64,000 bases of DNA from SMAG-U1939 sp036376595 (GCA_036376595.1 DASVAA010000184.1:1-64000), one strand, 5' to 3'; shown: positions 26,336-35,227, counted from the first letter of the stretch. Numbers and translations: made by a program. The notes: a model not told the origin generated them from the sequence alone.

Positions 26336-27766
26336 ATGTCCATGGACATCTCGCAGCTCAACCAGCAAGTTCCGATCCGCGTGGCCTCGCCGCAGCTCGT
26401 CGCGGCGAATCATATTCTGGCACTTTCATCCGCTGAGTTGCAGACGCTCATCCACCGAGAAGTGGACGAGAACCCGGCGCTGGAGGTGGAGGAGGTGACC
26501 GTCTGCCAGCAGTGCGGGCGGCCGCTGCAAGGCGTGTACTGCCCCTTCTGCGCCAACTCCAGCCAGAGCCAGGAACAGACAAAGCCGTTCGAGGCCGACG
26601 ACTATGGCGATGGGTCGCTGTGGCAGCGGCGAGTCTCGTCGAGCGACGACGAGGAGTTCGACCCCACAACCCGTGTGGCGGCGCAGATGAGCCTCGCCGA
26701 GCACCTCACCCTCACACTCCAGGCGCAGTATCCGCTCGAAGACGCGCCGATCATTGAGTTCCTGGTCGGCAATCTGGATGACGACGGGCGCCTGCGCTGC
26801 ACCAATGAAGAGGTCGAGGACATGTTCGGCGTGGACGCCGAGCGTGTCGAGCGCATGATCCGCTCGCTGCAGGCGATGGAGCCGGTGGGCGTCGGCGCGC
26901 GTGACCTGCGCGAATGCCTGCTGATCCAGCTCCAGTACCTGGAATCACAGGGCGCGCATCAGCCCTACGCGCGCGAAGTGATCACGCGCTTCTTGACGCA
27001 GCTCAGCGAGCACAAGTACGGCCAGATCGCCGTCGCGCTGTGTACCTCGACCGACCAGATCCACGAGGTCAGCGAGTTCATCAAGCGCAATCTCAATCCC
27101 TACCCCGCCCGCGGCTACCTCGGCTCGAACCTCTCGGCCGGCGGCGAGAGCGCGACCTCGGTGCTGCCCGACGTGATCATCACCAAGCGTATGCGGACCA
27201 ACGGCACCCATACCTATGAGATCGAGGTCGTCGAGTCCAAGCGCTACTTCCTCAACCTCAACCCCTCTTACGCGCAGCTCTATCAGGACATGACCAGCCG
27301 TGCCGCGCCGCTGAGCGAGGACGACCGGCGCCATATCCAGCAGTACGTCTCGCGCGCCAAGCTGTTCATCTCCAACATCAACCAGCGCCGCCAGACGCTC
27401 GCCAAGATCACGCGCCACATCGTCGAGCTTCAGCGCCAGTTCCTCGACCACGGCATTCGTGCGCTCCAGCCGCTCACCCGCGCCCGCGTGGCGGCTGACC
27501 TGGGCATGCACGAGTCTACCGTGAGCCGCGCGACCGCCGCAAAGTACTGTATGCTGCCGACTGGCGAGGTGATCCCATTCAGCAACTTCTTCGTCGCCAA
27601 TCTGGGCATCAAGGACCTGATCAAGGACCTCATCGAACAGGAGTCCAATCCGCTCACCGACCAGGAGCTAGCTGACATCCTCGGCCAGCAGAATATCCCG
27701 GTCGCGCGGCGGACGGTGGCGAAGTATCGCGAGCAATTGGGGATACTGCCCTCGACTCTGCGGTAG
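26336..27766 (+). CDS. rpoN: RNA polymerase sigma-54 factor
   Basis: A 476-residue sigma-54. Region I is SPQLVAANHILALSSAELQTLIHREVDENPALE, the core-binding domain follows, then the HTH (TRARVAADLGMHESTVSRATAAKY) and the RpoN box ARRTVAKYR near the C-terminus. Start ATG 26336 follows GGGAGG. Unusually, Cys57-x2-Cys60-x8-Cys69-x2-Cys72 forms a zinc-ribbon-like insert right after region I. No enhancer-binding activator is in the window. It starts about 160 bases after rplI. Confidence 0.95.
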   Translation: MSMDISQLNQQVPIRVASPQLVAANHILALSSAELQTLIHREVDENPALEVEEVTVCQQCGRPLQGVYCPFCANSSQSQEQTKPFEADDYGDGSLWQRRVSSSDDEEFDPTTRVAAQMSLAEHLTLTLQAQYPLEDAPIIEFLVGNLDDDGRLRCTNEEVEDMFGVDAERVERMIRSLQAMEPVGVGARDLRECLLIQLQYLESQGAHQPYAREVITRFLTQLSEHKYGQIAVALCTSTDQIHEVSEFIKRNLNPYPARGYLGSNLSAGGESATSVLPDVIITKRMRTNGTHTYEIEVVESKRYFLNLNPSYAQLYQDMTSRAAPLSEDDRRHIQQYVSRAKLFISNINQRRQTLAKITRHIVELQRQFLDHGIRALQPLTRARVAADLGMHESTVSRATAAKYCMLPTGEVIPFSNFFVANLGIKDLIKDLIEQESNPLTDQELADILGQQNIPVARRTVAKYREQLGILPSTLR

Positions 27767-27775
27767 AATCGTGCT

Positions 27776-28396
27776 ATGGGCAAGCTTGAGCTAGAGTGTG
27801 GCGGCTACCACGTCACACTCGAAGACGAGATCGCGCTCGCGCCACGGGCGACCGCCGAGGCTGAGGGCAACGCTGAGGCCGAGGCTGAGGGGACGCCGGG
27901 TGTCGCGCGCACCGTGGCGCTGGGCGAGGGGCAGTACGCCGCGGCGAGCGTGGTGCGCGCCGCGGCGAGCAAAGACGGCACCGAGGCGTGGAACCTGACG
28001 CTCGCCTCGTCGGGGGCCGGCACGACGATCCGCGAGAACTCGGCGGTCTGCCTGGGCGAGCGCATCGCGCTGGCAATTGGCCCGTACGTGGTGGCGATTG
28101 AGGCGGCGACCGGCGCCATTGCCTGGCAGCAGCGTTGCGATCCGGCGAGCTGCTTCGGCATCTATCGTGGGCCGTCGGGCAAGGGGCTGATCTCGCATGG
28201 CGAGCAGCAGATCGCGCGGCTGGCGGCGGAGGACGGCACGGTGGCGTGGAGCTACGCCGGCAAGGACATTTTCACGGGGCCGTTCCAGGTGGCGCCGGAG
28301 GGCATCATCGCGACCGATTTCGGCGGCAATGTGTATGCCCTCAGCTTTGACGGCGCGCTGCAGGCCGTGGAGAAGGGCAAGCCGTTCCCACACTAA
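27776..28396 (+). CDS. PQQ-like beta-propeller fragment protein
   Basis: A 206-residue protein 10 bases after rpoN. The strands VVAIEAATGAIAWQQRCD, IARLAAEDGTVAWSYAG and VYALSFDGAL are PQQ-repeat blades. It has only about three blades and no signal peptide, so it may be a cytoplasmic partial propeller or assemble as an oligomer. A role with sigma-54 is suggested only by position. Confidence 0.65.
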   Translation: MGKLELECGGYHVTLEDEIALAPRATAEAEGNAEAEAEGTPGVARTVALGEGQYAAASVVRAAASKDGTEAWNLTLASSGAGTTIRENSAVCLGERIALAIGPYVVAIEAATGAIAWQQRCDPASCFGIYRGPSGKGLISHGEQQIARLAAEDGTVAWSYAGKDIFTGPFQVAPEGIIATDFGGNVYALSFDGALQAVEKGKPFPH

Positions 28397-28414
28397 ATCG
28401 TCCCTTGCGCCTGA

Positions 28415-28444
28415 TTGACGCTCCGCGGGCAGGCGGGATATAGT
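28415..28444 (+). promoter_or_regulatory. Probable promoter of the hydrolase-helicase pair
   Basis: TTGACG (28415-28420) and TATAGT (28439-28444) are 18 bases apart, 70 bases before the start codon. Confidence 0.5.
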
Positions 28445-28514
28445 GAGAGACGTGCGCCCGCCGTCCGGCTGCGACGCATGCGTCCATATCGCGCCGCCGA
28501 GGAAGTTGCCCACT

Positions 28515-29186
28515 ATGCCCGAGCCCGTCGAGTACGCCGTCAGCTTTCCTAGCGCGGGGCGTCCGCCGTTAGCGCTCGAAGGCGTGCTCGCGCGCCCGGT
28601 GCAAGCTCGCGACGACCATGCCCTGCACGCGGCCGCGGTGATCTGCCATCCCCAGCCGGCCACCAGCTCGATGGAGGACCCCCTCTGCGTGCGCATCGCG
28701 CGCGGGCTGGCCGCCGCGGGCGTGCTAGCCCTGCGCTTCAACTTCCGGGGCGTCGGGGCTAGCGAGGGGCAGCAGACGGATGGACGCCTGGAGCCGCTCG
28801 ACATCGCCGGGGCAACCGAGTTCGCGCTGGCACAGCCGGGGATCAATCCCGACAAGCTGTGCCTCATCGGCCATGCCTTCGGCGGCTACATGGCGCTGGC
28901 CTACGCCGAGCACGATCCGCGCGTGCGCACGGTGGTCGCCATCAGCCCGCCGGTCTACCGGCTGGCGGCGGAGAGCGGCAATTATACGCGCCCCAAGCTC
29001 GTGCTCACCGGCGAATACGACGAGGTCGCGCCGCGGCATAAGATCGAGCCGTGGCTCGAACGCCTGCCGAACCGCGCGCTGCGGGTTATCGGCGGCGCGC
29101 GCCACCTGATGCGCGGCTACGAAGAGGTAGCGACGGCCGAGGTGGTGCGCTACGTCACGCGCTGGGCGGCGACGCCCGGCATGTGA
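28515..29186 (+). CDS. Alpha/beta-hydrolase-fold protein lacking the nucleophile serine
   Basis: A 223-residue protein of the COG2945-like alpha/beta hydrolases (VICHPQPATSSMEDPLC, LRFNFRGVGASEG). At the nucleophile elbow the sequence is GHAFGG, with Ala121 (codon GCC) where family members have Ser. The acid (GEYDEVAP) and histidine (GARHLMRGYEE) positions remain. It may be non-catalytic or act as a binding protein. GAGGAAG precedes ATG 28515. The helicase gene follows after 24 bases. Confidence 0.75.
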   Translation: MPEPVEYAVSFPSAGRPPLALEGVLARPVQARDDHALHAAAVICHPQPATSSMEDPLCVRIARGLAAAGVLALRFNFRGVGASEGQQTDGRLEPLDIAGATEFALAQPGINPDKLCLIGHAFGGYMALAYAEHDPRVRTVVAISPPVYRLAAESGNYTRPKLVLTGEYDEVAPRHKIEPWLERLPNRALRVIGGARHLMRGYEEVATAEVVRYVTRWAATPGM

Positions 29187-29210
29187 GGTTCCGTCGAGCA
29201 TACCGATACC

Positions 29211-31289
29211 GTGAGTGGGGATATAGGAACGCCCGTGCCGATACAGACCTCGAATCCGCTCGTCGTCCAGAGCGACCGCACGCTGCTGCTGGAGGTGGAC
29301 CACCCGCTCTATGCCGAGGCGCGCGACGCGCTGGCGCAGTTCGCCGAGCTGGAGAAGTCGCCGGAGCACATCCACACCTACCGCCTGACGCCGCTCTCAC
29401 TGTGGAACGCGGCGGCCGGGGGACTCGACGCGCCGGCCGTGCTGGAGGCGCTCGCGCGCTACAGCAAATACGAACTGCCGCCCAACGTCACCAGCGACAT
29501 CCGCGACTACATCGGCCGCTATGGCAAGCTCAAGCTGATGCGCGCGGACGGCGAGCTGGTGCTGACCTCCGAGGACCCAGTGCTGATCGCCGAGGTCAGC
29601 CGGCAGAAGCGCATGCAGTCCTACATCCTGCGCCCGCTCGATCCCAACCGCCTGGCGGTGGACGCGGCGCGGCGCGGGCATATCAAGCAGGCGCTCGTGG
29701 GCATTGGCTACCCCGCCGAGGACTTGGCCGGCTACACCGAGGGCGCGCCGCTGGCCGTGCGGATGGTCGCCGAGACGCTCTCCGGCCAGTCGTTCGCGCT
29801 GCGCCACTACCAGGAGGACGCCGTCGCCGCGTTCTGGGCCGACGGCACGCCCCGCGGCGGCAGCGGGGTGGTGGTGCTGCCCTGCGGCGCCGGCAAGACG
29901 ATGGTGGGCATCGGCGCGATGGCCGCCGTCGGGCGCTCGACGCTGATCCTGACGCCCAGCACGGTCGCTGTGCGCCAGTGGATCGCCGAGCTGCTCGATA
30001 AGACCTCGCTGACGCCCGATCAGGTCGGCGAGTACACCGGCGAGCGCAAAGACATCCGCCCGGTAACCGTCACCACGTACCAGATCCTTACCTACCGGCC
30101 GAGCGACGACGCGGAGTTCCCGCACTTTGGACTCGTCACCGGCCACAACTGGGGGCTGATCGTCTACGACGAGGTCCATCTGCTGCCGGCGCCGGTCTTC
30201 CGGCTGACGGCGGAGATTCAGGCGCGGCGGCGGCTGGGGCTGACGGCCACGCTGGTGCGCGAGGATGGCCGCGAAGCCGACGTCTTCGGACTGATTGGAC
30301 CCAAGCGCTTCGACGTGCCGTGGCGCGAGCTGGAGCGCCAGGGCTGGATCGCCACCGCCGAGTGCCACGAGATCCGCGTTGCCCTGCCCGACGATCAGCG
30401 CATGACCTACGCACTAGCCGAGGACCGCGAGAAGTACCGCCTGGCGGCCGAGAATGCGGTCAAGACGCAGGTGGTGCAGGGGCTGCTGGCGCGCCACCCC
30501 GACGACCAGGTGCTGGTGATCGGCCAATACCTCGACCAGCTCAAGTACCTCGCCGACCTGCTCGACGCTCCGCTGCTGACCGGCCGCACGAGCAACACGC
30601 AGCGCGAGAAGCTCTACGACGCGTTCCGCCGGGGCGAGATCCAGCGGCTGGTGGTGAGCAAGGTCGCCAACTTCGCCATCGATCTGCCCGACGCCAACGT
30701 GGCGATCCAGGTCTCGGGCACCTTCGGCTCGCGCCAGGAGGAGGCGCAGCGGCTGGGGCGCATTCTGCGGCCCAAGCCCGACGGCCGCCCAGCGCACTTC
30801 TACACCATCGTCACGCGCGACACCCGCGACCAGGATTTCTCGGCCAACCGGCAGCTCTTTCTGACCGAGCAGGGCTACCGCTACACCATCGAGGATGCCG
30901 AGAGCCTGGGCCTGCTGGAGCCGGTGGAGCTGCGAGTCAACGGGCGCGGCGGTCGCGGCGTGGGGCGCAGCAACAGCCGCGGCGCCAACGCCAAGGCAAA
31001 CGGCCACAACGGGCGCCGCTCCGGCAGCGGCAGCCGTGGCACCAGCCGCGCTGGGACCAACGGACGCACGAAGCAGGGGCAGAAGCAGAGCGGCGCGCGC
31101 AACGGCAAGACACGCGCGGCCAAAGCCGGGGCAGACGGCACGGGTACGGGTGCGCGCGCATCCCGTGCGCCGTCGCGCTCGACCGCCGCTCGCACCGGGG
31201 CCACGAGCCGCGCGCACGAGGGTCAGGCGCGCACCGCTGGGGCGCGGCGCAGCCCGGCGGGGCGCAAGCCGAAGGGGGCCGGCGATTGA
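29211..31289 (+). CDS. XPB/Rad25-like DNA repair helicase
   Basis: A 692-residue SF2 helicase of the bacterial XPB type. An N-terminal XPB damage-recognition-like region is followed by Walker A LPCGAGKT, DEVH box LIVYDEVHLLPAP, motif III GLTATLVREDG and C-terminal RecA motifs SKVANFAIDLPDAN and QEEAQRLGRILRPK. Residues 590-692 are a basic, Gly/Arg/Lys-rich disordered tail. The GTG at 29211 is used, and a second GTG at 29235 has AGGAA upstream. Roles in nucleotide-excision repair are known for relatives. Confidence 0.88.
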   Translation: MSGDIGTPVPIQTSNPLVVQSDRTLLLEVDHPLYAEARDALAQFAELEKSPEHIHTYRLTPLSLWNAAAGGLDAPAVLEALARYSKYELPPNVTSDIRDYIGRYGKLKLMRADGELVLTSEDPVLIAEVSRQKRMQSYILRPLDPNRLAVDAARRGHIKQALVGIGYPAEDLAGYTEGAPLAVRMVAETLSGQSFALRHYQEDAVAAFWADGTPRGGSGVVVLPCGAGKTMVGIGAMAAVGRSTLILTPSTVAVRQWIAELLDKTSLTPDQVGEYTGERKDIRPVTVTTYQILTYRPSDDAEFPHFGLVTGHNWGLIVYDEVHLLPAPVFRLTAEIQARRRLGLTATLVREDGREADVFGLIGPKRFDVPWRELERQGWIATAECHEIRVALPDDQRMTYALAEDREKYRLAAENAVKTQVVQGLLARHPDDQVLVIGQYLDQLKYLADLLDAPLLTGRTSNTQREKLYDAFRRGEIQRLVVSKVANFAIDLPDANVAIQVSGTFGSRQEEAQRLGRILRPKPDGRPAHFYTIVTRDTRDQDFSANRQLFLTEQGYRYTIEDAESLGLLEPVELRVNGRGGRGVGRSNSRGANAKANGHNGRRSGSGSRGTSRAGTNGRTKQGQKQSGARNGKTRAAKAGADGTGTGARASRAPSRSTAARTGATSRAHEGQARTAGARRSPAGRKPKGAGD

Positions 31290-31392
31290 AAACCTGCCTA
31301 TGGGCTTCCGGCCGCGAGGCCTGCCTGCGCAGCCTGGAGATCGAGCGGCGGGCGTTGCGATTGTTACGGTGGGCGAGATGGTCGTGGGGTGT

Positions 31393-31424
31393 GGAGGCGG
31401 GCTGAAGTCCCGCGGCTAATCCCC
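31393..31424 (+). repeat. Family F repeat (GCGG-CTGAAG-CCGCGG type)
   Basis: GCGGGCTGAAGTCCCGCGG then CTAATCCC lies downstream of the helicase gene. Copies of the same sequence are at 35364-35394 (minus) and 51104-51134. It sits in a 346-base gap (31290-31635) that holds no gene. Confidence 0.7.
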
Positions 31425-31597
31425 GGCGTCGCGCACACCGCAGCACCGTCCGACCGACCAGCGGGAGCGGCGTTCCCAGATCAATGTCTCCTCTGGCTCG
31501 CATCTGTTTCCCAGACCAACCCATCGTCGCCGGACGGGCAAGGACCTACCAGGGATTACCAGCAGCCCTTCAGGCCGCCTGCTCGCTCTAAGGTTAT

Positions 31598-31635
31598 CCT
31601 CGCCCCGCAGGGAGAGGGGCCGGGGGTGAGGACCC
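31598..31635. repeat. Family D repeat abutting a stop codon
   Basis: CCTCGCCCCGCAGGGAGAGG, then GGCCGGGGGTGAGGACCCC. The next three bases (31636-31638) are the stop codon of the minus-strand gene. Read on that strand it gives a CCTCTCCC/GGGGCGAGG hairpin just after the gene. Confidence 0.8.
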
Positions 31636-33312
31636 CTATGGAACGCGCCACAGCGTGATCGTCGTCGTAGGCGGAGCGACCACCGCAGCGGAGCCGCTCT
31701 GCGCGAAGACCATCACTTGTTTGTCATCGAGTGACCAGCCGATCGTCGATTGGAAAGTCTGCTCGCCGGCTGCCAGTGGCACGGAGAGCTGCGCGAGCTC
31801 GTCGCCCGAGGCGCAGTCGTAGACACGCATGTGCGCGAGATCGGCGCCCAGATCGCTCTGCGCCCCCTGATTGTTGCTGCCGTACAGCTCGGGGATCACG
31901 GCCAGCCGCCGGCCGTCGGGACTCCAGGCAACGCTGCCTGTGATGTCGTGTTGCAGCATGCTCTGCAGGCCGGCGTCGCGAATCGGCAGATACGCCTCGA
32001 TGGGGTTGAGGTCGGAGGCGAGCTGCGACGGCGTCAGGCCGTACTTGCGCGGCACCAGCAGCTCGCCGAAGCCCATCCCGCCGGCGGAAGGCATCAGGTA
32101 GCGACCGTCGGGCGACCAGGCGGGGAACTGCCAGCTATACTGGTACACGCCGGGGCCGAGCTGCGAATCCGGCCCGATGCGGCCCGGCTGCCAGATGGTG
32201 AAGCTGGCGTCGTGCGTGGGATTGCCGACCGGGCCGAGCCGCGGCGCCTTGGGCACGCTGTGGGGCGCGAGCGGCTGCTGGATGGCGAGCGTGCCATCCG
32301 CGTTCCACGAGTAGGCCAACGCGATGGGCTGCGGCTGCTGGATGCCGTAGGCGTTGACTTGTGCGGGCGGCGGGGGCAGGAAGCGGCGCTGGCCGAGGTC
32401 GTACTCCCAGGGCAGGGACGACGGCGCATCGGCGCTGAAAACCGGCGGTGGTCCGGCGACCACCTCTGGAGCGGCGCCATTGGGCGTCATCGTCGCGACG
32501 CTATACCACGGTGCGGTATTGAACTGCACGCTCCCGTTGCCCTGTGGCTGCACGCCGAAGAAGTAATCCACCTCGAACAGCAGCGCCAGGCGGGTGCCGT
32601 CGGGCGACCAGAGCACGTCGTCGTAGGAGATGACCTGATGGCTGGTGTCGCCGCGCGGCGACGCCTTCACGTCAGGATACGACTGGAGCTGCGGTGGTGT
32701 AAGGCGCAGCGCGGCCGTAATCGCGGGGTCGGGGTTGACGCGGCCGATCAGCGCGCCGGTGGCGGCGGAGTAGAGGGCGACGACGCCGGGCTGGTAGGCG
32801 TAGCTGATGGGATCGTTCTCGGGACACTTGCCGGCGTAGCCCATGACGGCGATCGTCTGGCCGTTGGGCGACCAGGCGACGGCGGACCGCGGGCCGGAGG
32901 TCGGGGCGCCGCAGACGGCGATGCCGTCATGGTCGGGCAAGATGGTGAGCCGCGCCGCCAGCGTGCGCACCGGAGGGGCGTGATGCGCCGCGCTCGCTGC
33001 CTGGCGCCGCAGATAGACCGCTGCCCCGGCTCCAACCGCCGCCACGAGCACCACCAGCGCGACGGCGATCAGCGCGGCGCGGGAGCGCAGCCCCACACGA
33101 CGGCGAGCGCGGCGCGACGGCCGGAGGGTCGCGGGACGCGCAGGGGGTGATGCTGGCGTATTTGTCGCCCGAGATGCGGCCGCGGCATCTTCCGCCGCAC
33201 GCCGTGCCGCCAGGTCGTGGAGCGCGCGCTCCCGGCGCTCGCGCTCGTCGGCCCATACGTCCTGCGATCCTTGCCACTCCTCGCTCGGCTTCTCGGTCTC
33301 GTCGCCCGCCAT
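31636..33312 (-). CDS. Membrane-anchored TolB/WD40-like propeller protein
   Basis: A 558-residue protein. About 75 charged cytoplasmic residues precede one transmembrane helix (AALIAVALVVLVAAVGAGAAVYL), then an outer region with repeated AVAWSPNGQTIAV, VLWSPDGTRLALL, PAWSPDGRYLM and VAWSPDGRRLAVI blades. GGGAGGTGA precedes the ATG. No enzyme motif is present. It is probably an envelope binding or sensing protein. Confidence 0.75.
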   Translation of the reverse strand: MAGDETEKPSEEWQGSQDVWADERERRERALHDLAARRAAEDAAAASRATNTPASPPARPATLRPSRRARRRVGLRSRAALIAVALVVLVAAVGAGAAVYLRRQAASAAHHAPPVRTLAARLTILPDHDGIAVCGAPTSGPRSAVAWSPNGQTIAVMGYAGKCPENDPISYAYQPGVVALYSAATGALIGRVNPDPAITAALRLTPPQLQSYPDVKASPRGDTSHQVISYDDVLWSPDGTRLALLFEVDYFFGVQPQGNGSVQFNTAPWYSVATMTPNGAAPEVVAGPPPVFSADAPSSLPWEYDLGQRRFLPPPPAQVNAYGIQQPQPIALAYSWNADGTLAIQQPLAPHSVPKAPRLGPVGNPTHDASFTIWQPGRIGPDSQLGPGVYQYSWQFPAWSPDGRYLMPSAGGMGFGELLVPRKYGLTPSQLASDLNPIEAYLPIRDAGLQSMLQHDITGSVAWSPDGRRLAVIPELYGSNNQGAQSDLGADLAHMRVYDCASGDELAQLSVPLAAGEQTFQSTIGWSLDDKQVMVFAQSGSAAVVAPPTTTITLWRVP

Positions 33313-33431
33313 CCGTCACCTCCCGTTGCATGTGCCGCCTGTCAGCTCAGGAACGCATCTCGCCGTAGCGCCTCGTATCAGTCTTCACGCGCAGGCGCAG
33401 GGCCCGGTTACAGCCGATTGCTCTTGCGGTC

Positions 33432-33461
33432 TTGACGGCGGTTGACGACCTTCGCTATCAT
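33432..33461 (+). promoter_or_regulatory. Promoter of the met leader
   Basis: TTGACG (33432-33437) and TATCAT (33456-33461) are 18 bases apart. The expected start falls about 25 bases before the SAM riboswitch. Confidence 0.6.
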
Positions 33462-33490
33462 CGTTGTCAACAACTGAATAGATGCGTTCG

Positions 33491-33604
33491 CTCTCATCAA
33501 GAGTGGTCGAGGGAAACCGGCCCGATGACGCCCGGCAACCCACCCGTAACATTGGCGGGCAGGGTGCCAACTCCGGCGGAGGCGCAGCCTCCGCGAGATG
33601 AGAG
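33491..33604 (+). ncRNA. SAM-I (S-box) riboswitch
   Basis: P1 pairs CTCTCATC (33491-33498) with GATGAGAG (33597-33604) perfectly. Inside are the conserved TCAAGAG kink-turn start, GAGGGA, CCGGCCCGATGA, CCCGGCAACC and GTGCCAACTCC segments in the right order. It binds S-adenosylmethionine and should lower expression of the downstream methionine genes when SAM is plentiful. Confidence 0.95.
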
Positions 33605-33650
33605 GATCGGCCAGCACGGCGCGCGTTGTGTGTGATGCGCCGTGATTCGT

Positions 33651-33692
33651 CCGCCCTCTCCGTCTCGCATGGAGAGGGCGGTTGTGTTTCTT
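33651..33692 (+). terminator. Riboswitch-controlled intrinsic terminator
   Basis: CCGCCCTCTCC (33651-33661) pairs with GGAGAGGGCGG (33671-33681), an 11-bp perfect stem with a 9-base loop. TTGTGTTTCTT follows. It lies 46 bases after the S-box, the expected expression platform. Confidence 0.85.
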
Positions 33693-33700
33693 GAGACTGA

Positions 33701-34008
33701 GCGAGCACGAGGAGAGTCCCCAGGCAGCCGGCGGCCACAGAGAGCCGTCGCCGCTGAGAATCCGGCGCCGCCGCGCCTGGCGGGCATGCTCCTCCGAGCG
33801 GCGCGGCCAACGGGCGGCGAGGGCATCCTCTCGCCTGCCCCAGTAGACCGCGCCGGTGGGGCCGCCGTTATCGGCCCACAGGCTCGGCGCCGTATCCGCA
33901 CCACGTACAGAGGTGCGGCGCTCCGAGCTGTCGAGGCCGGCGGTCCGCGAGGCGCCGGCGAACAGGGTGGTACCGCGAATGACCCCTCGCCCCTCTACGC
34001 GAGGGGTC
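33701..34008 (+). ncRNA. T-box riboswitch (tRNA-sensing leader)
   Basis: The T-box proper, AACAGGGTGGTACCGCG, is at 33961-33977. Stem I starts with GAGGAG (33709-33714) paired to CTCCTC (33789-33794) and contains the distal CAGAGAGCCG / GCTGAGAATCCGG motifs near 33737-33765. The hairpin GACCCCTCGC/GCGAGGGGTC (33981-34008) follows the T-box. The candidate specifier is ATG at 33786-33788, which would sense tRNA-Met, but the next base is C rather than the usual purine, so the amino acid is not certain. The final hairpin lacks a U-tract. Confidence 0.88.
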
Positions 34009-34040
34009 GCGTTCGCTGCCGAGCATCGCGGGGTCCGCCC

Positions 34041-35216
34041 ATGTCTCTACCCATCACACCGTCCACGTCAGGAGTCGCCGTTCCCGCGGCAGCCGAGCCG
34101 GCGTCGTCGGGCACGATCGCGATCGGCGCGCTGGCGCTAGACGGCGGCACCACGCTCGCGCCGGTCATGCTGGCCTACGAGGCGTGGGGACGGCTCGCAC
34201 CCGCGGGCGACAACGCCGTGCTGCTCTGCCACGCGCTGACCGGCAGCGCCCATGCACGCGACACGACCACGCCTGACGACCCGCGCGCCGGTTGGTGGAA
34301 TCCACTGATTGGCCCAGGCCGTGTGCTGGATACCACGCGCTACTTCGTCATCTGCTCCAACGTGCTCGGCGGCTGCTCGGGCAGCAGTGGCCCGCTCACC
34401 CCGCATCCCCGCGACGGTCTGCCCTATGGGATGCGCTTCCCGCTGGTGAGCGTGGGCGACATGGTGCGGGCACAGCGCGCGCTGCTGGCGCGGCTGGGCG
34501 TGCGGCGGCTGGCGCTGGTGGCCGGCGGCTCGGTGGGCGGGCAGCAGGCGCTGGAGTGGGCCATCGCCTATCCGGAGCTGGTGGCACGCGTGGCGGTGAT
34601 CGCCGCGAGCCTGCGCCTCAGCGCGCTCGGCATCGCGCTGGACGAGATCGGCCGGCGTGCGATCCTCGCCGACCCGAAGTGGCGCGGTGGGCGCTACGTG
34701 TCGGGCGAGGGACCCGACGAGGGGCTGGCGCTGGCGCGCATGGCGGCGATGCTAAGCTACACCAGCGCCACGGCCCTTGACGAGCGCTTCGGCCGCCGCC
34801 CCGCGACGCGCCCGCCGTTCGCGCCGGGCGTCGGCCCGACCTACGACGTCGAGACCTACCTGCAGTATCAGGGGCTGAAGCTGGTGCGGCGCTTCGACGC
34901 CAACAGCTACCTGATCCTGACGCGCGCCATGGACCGCTACGACGCTGCCGAGGGGGCGGACCGCGGCTCAGACGAGGCGGCGCTGGCGCGCATCCAGGCG
35001 CGGCTGTTGGCGGTGGGCATCAGCAGCGATTGGCTGTTCCCGGCGGAGCAGGTGCGGGCGCTGGCCGAGGGCGTGCGCTGCGCGGGCGGCGAGGCGCGCT
35101 ACACCGAGATCGCCTCGCCGCTGGGCCACGACGCCTTCCTCAAGGAGTGGGACCAGCTCGACGCGATCCTGCGCCCGTTCCTTGCCGCAGGCGATTCGCC
35201 GCGTGCGCCACCATAG
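34041..35216 (+). CDS. metX: Homoserine O-acetyltransferase
   Basis: A 391-residue alpha/beta-hydrolase-fold acyltransferase. LLCHALTGSAHA, NVLGGCSGSSGP and the nucleophile GGSVGGQQALEW (Ser164) identify MetX. The acid and histidine lie in GISSDWLFP and LGHDAF. It activates homoserine for methionine synthesis; acetyl rather than succinyl transfer is assumed from family. It sits behind the SAM-I plus T-box leader, 33 bases after the last hairpin. The start site has only GCGGGG as Shine-Dalgarno. Confidence 0.93.
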   Translation: MSLPITPSTSGVAVPAAAEPASSGTIAIGALALDGGTTLAPVMLAYEAWGRLAPAGDNAVLLCHALTGSAHARDTTTPDDPRAGWWNPLIGPGRVLDTTRYFVICSNVLGGCSGSSGPLTPHPRDGLPYGMRFPLVSVGDMVRAQRALLARLGVRRLALVAGGSVGGQQALEWAIAYPELVARVAVIAASLRLSALGIALDEIGRRAILADPKWRGGRYVSGEGPDEGLALARMAAMLSYTSATALDERFGRRPATRPPFAPGVGPTYDVETYLQYQGLKLVRRFDANSYLILTRAMDRYDAAEGADRGSDEAALARIQARLLAVGISSDWLFPAEQVRALAEGVRCAGGEARYTEIASPLGHDAFLKEWDQLDAILRPFLAAGDSPRAPP

Positions 35217-35227
35217 CCTTGATCTTA

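Noticed and set aside
27791..28867. 358-codon minus-strand frame over the PQQ-like and hydrolase genes
   Set aside because: Composition is Arg/Ala noise and both plus-strand genes show clear domains.
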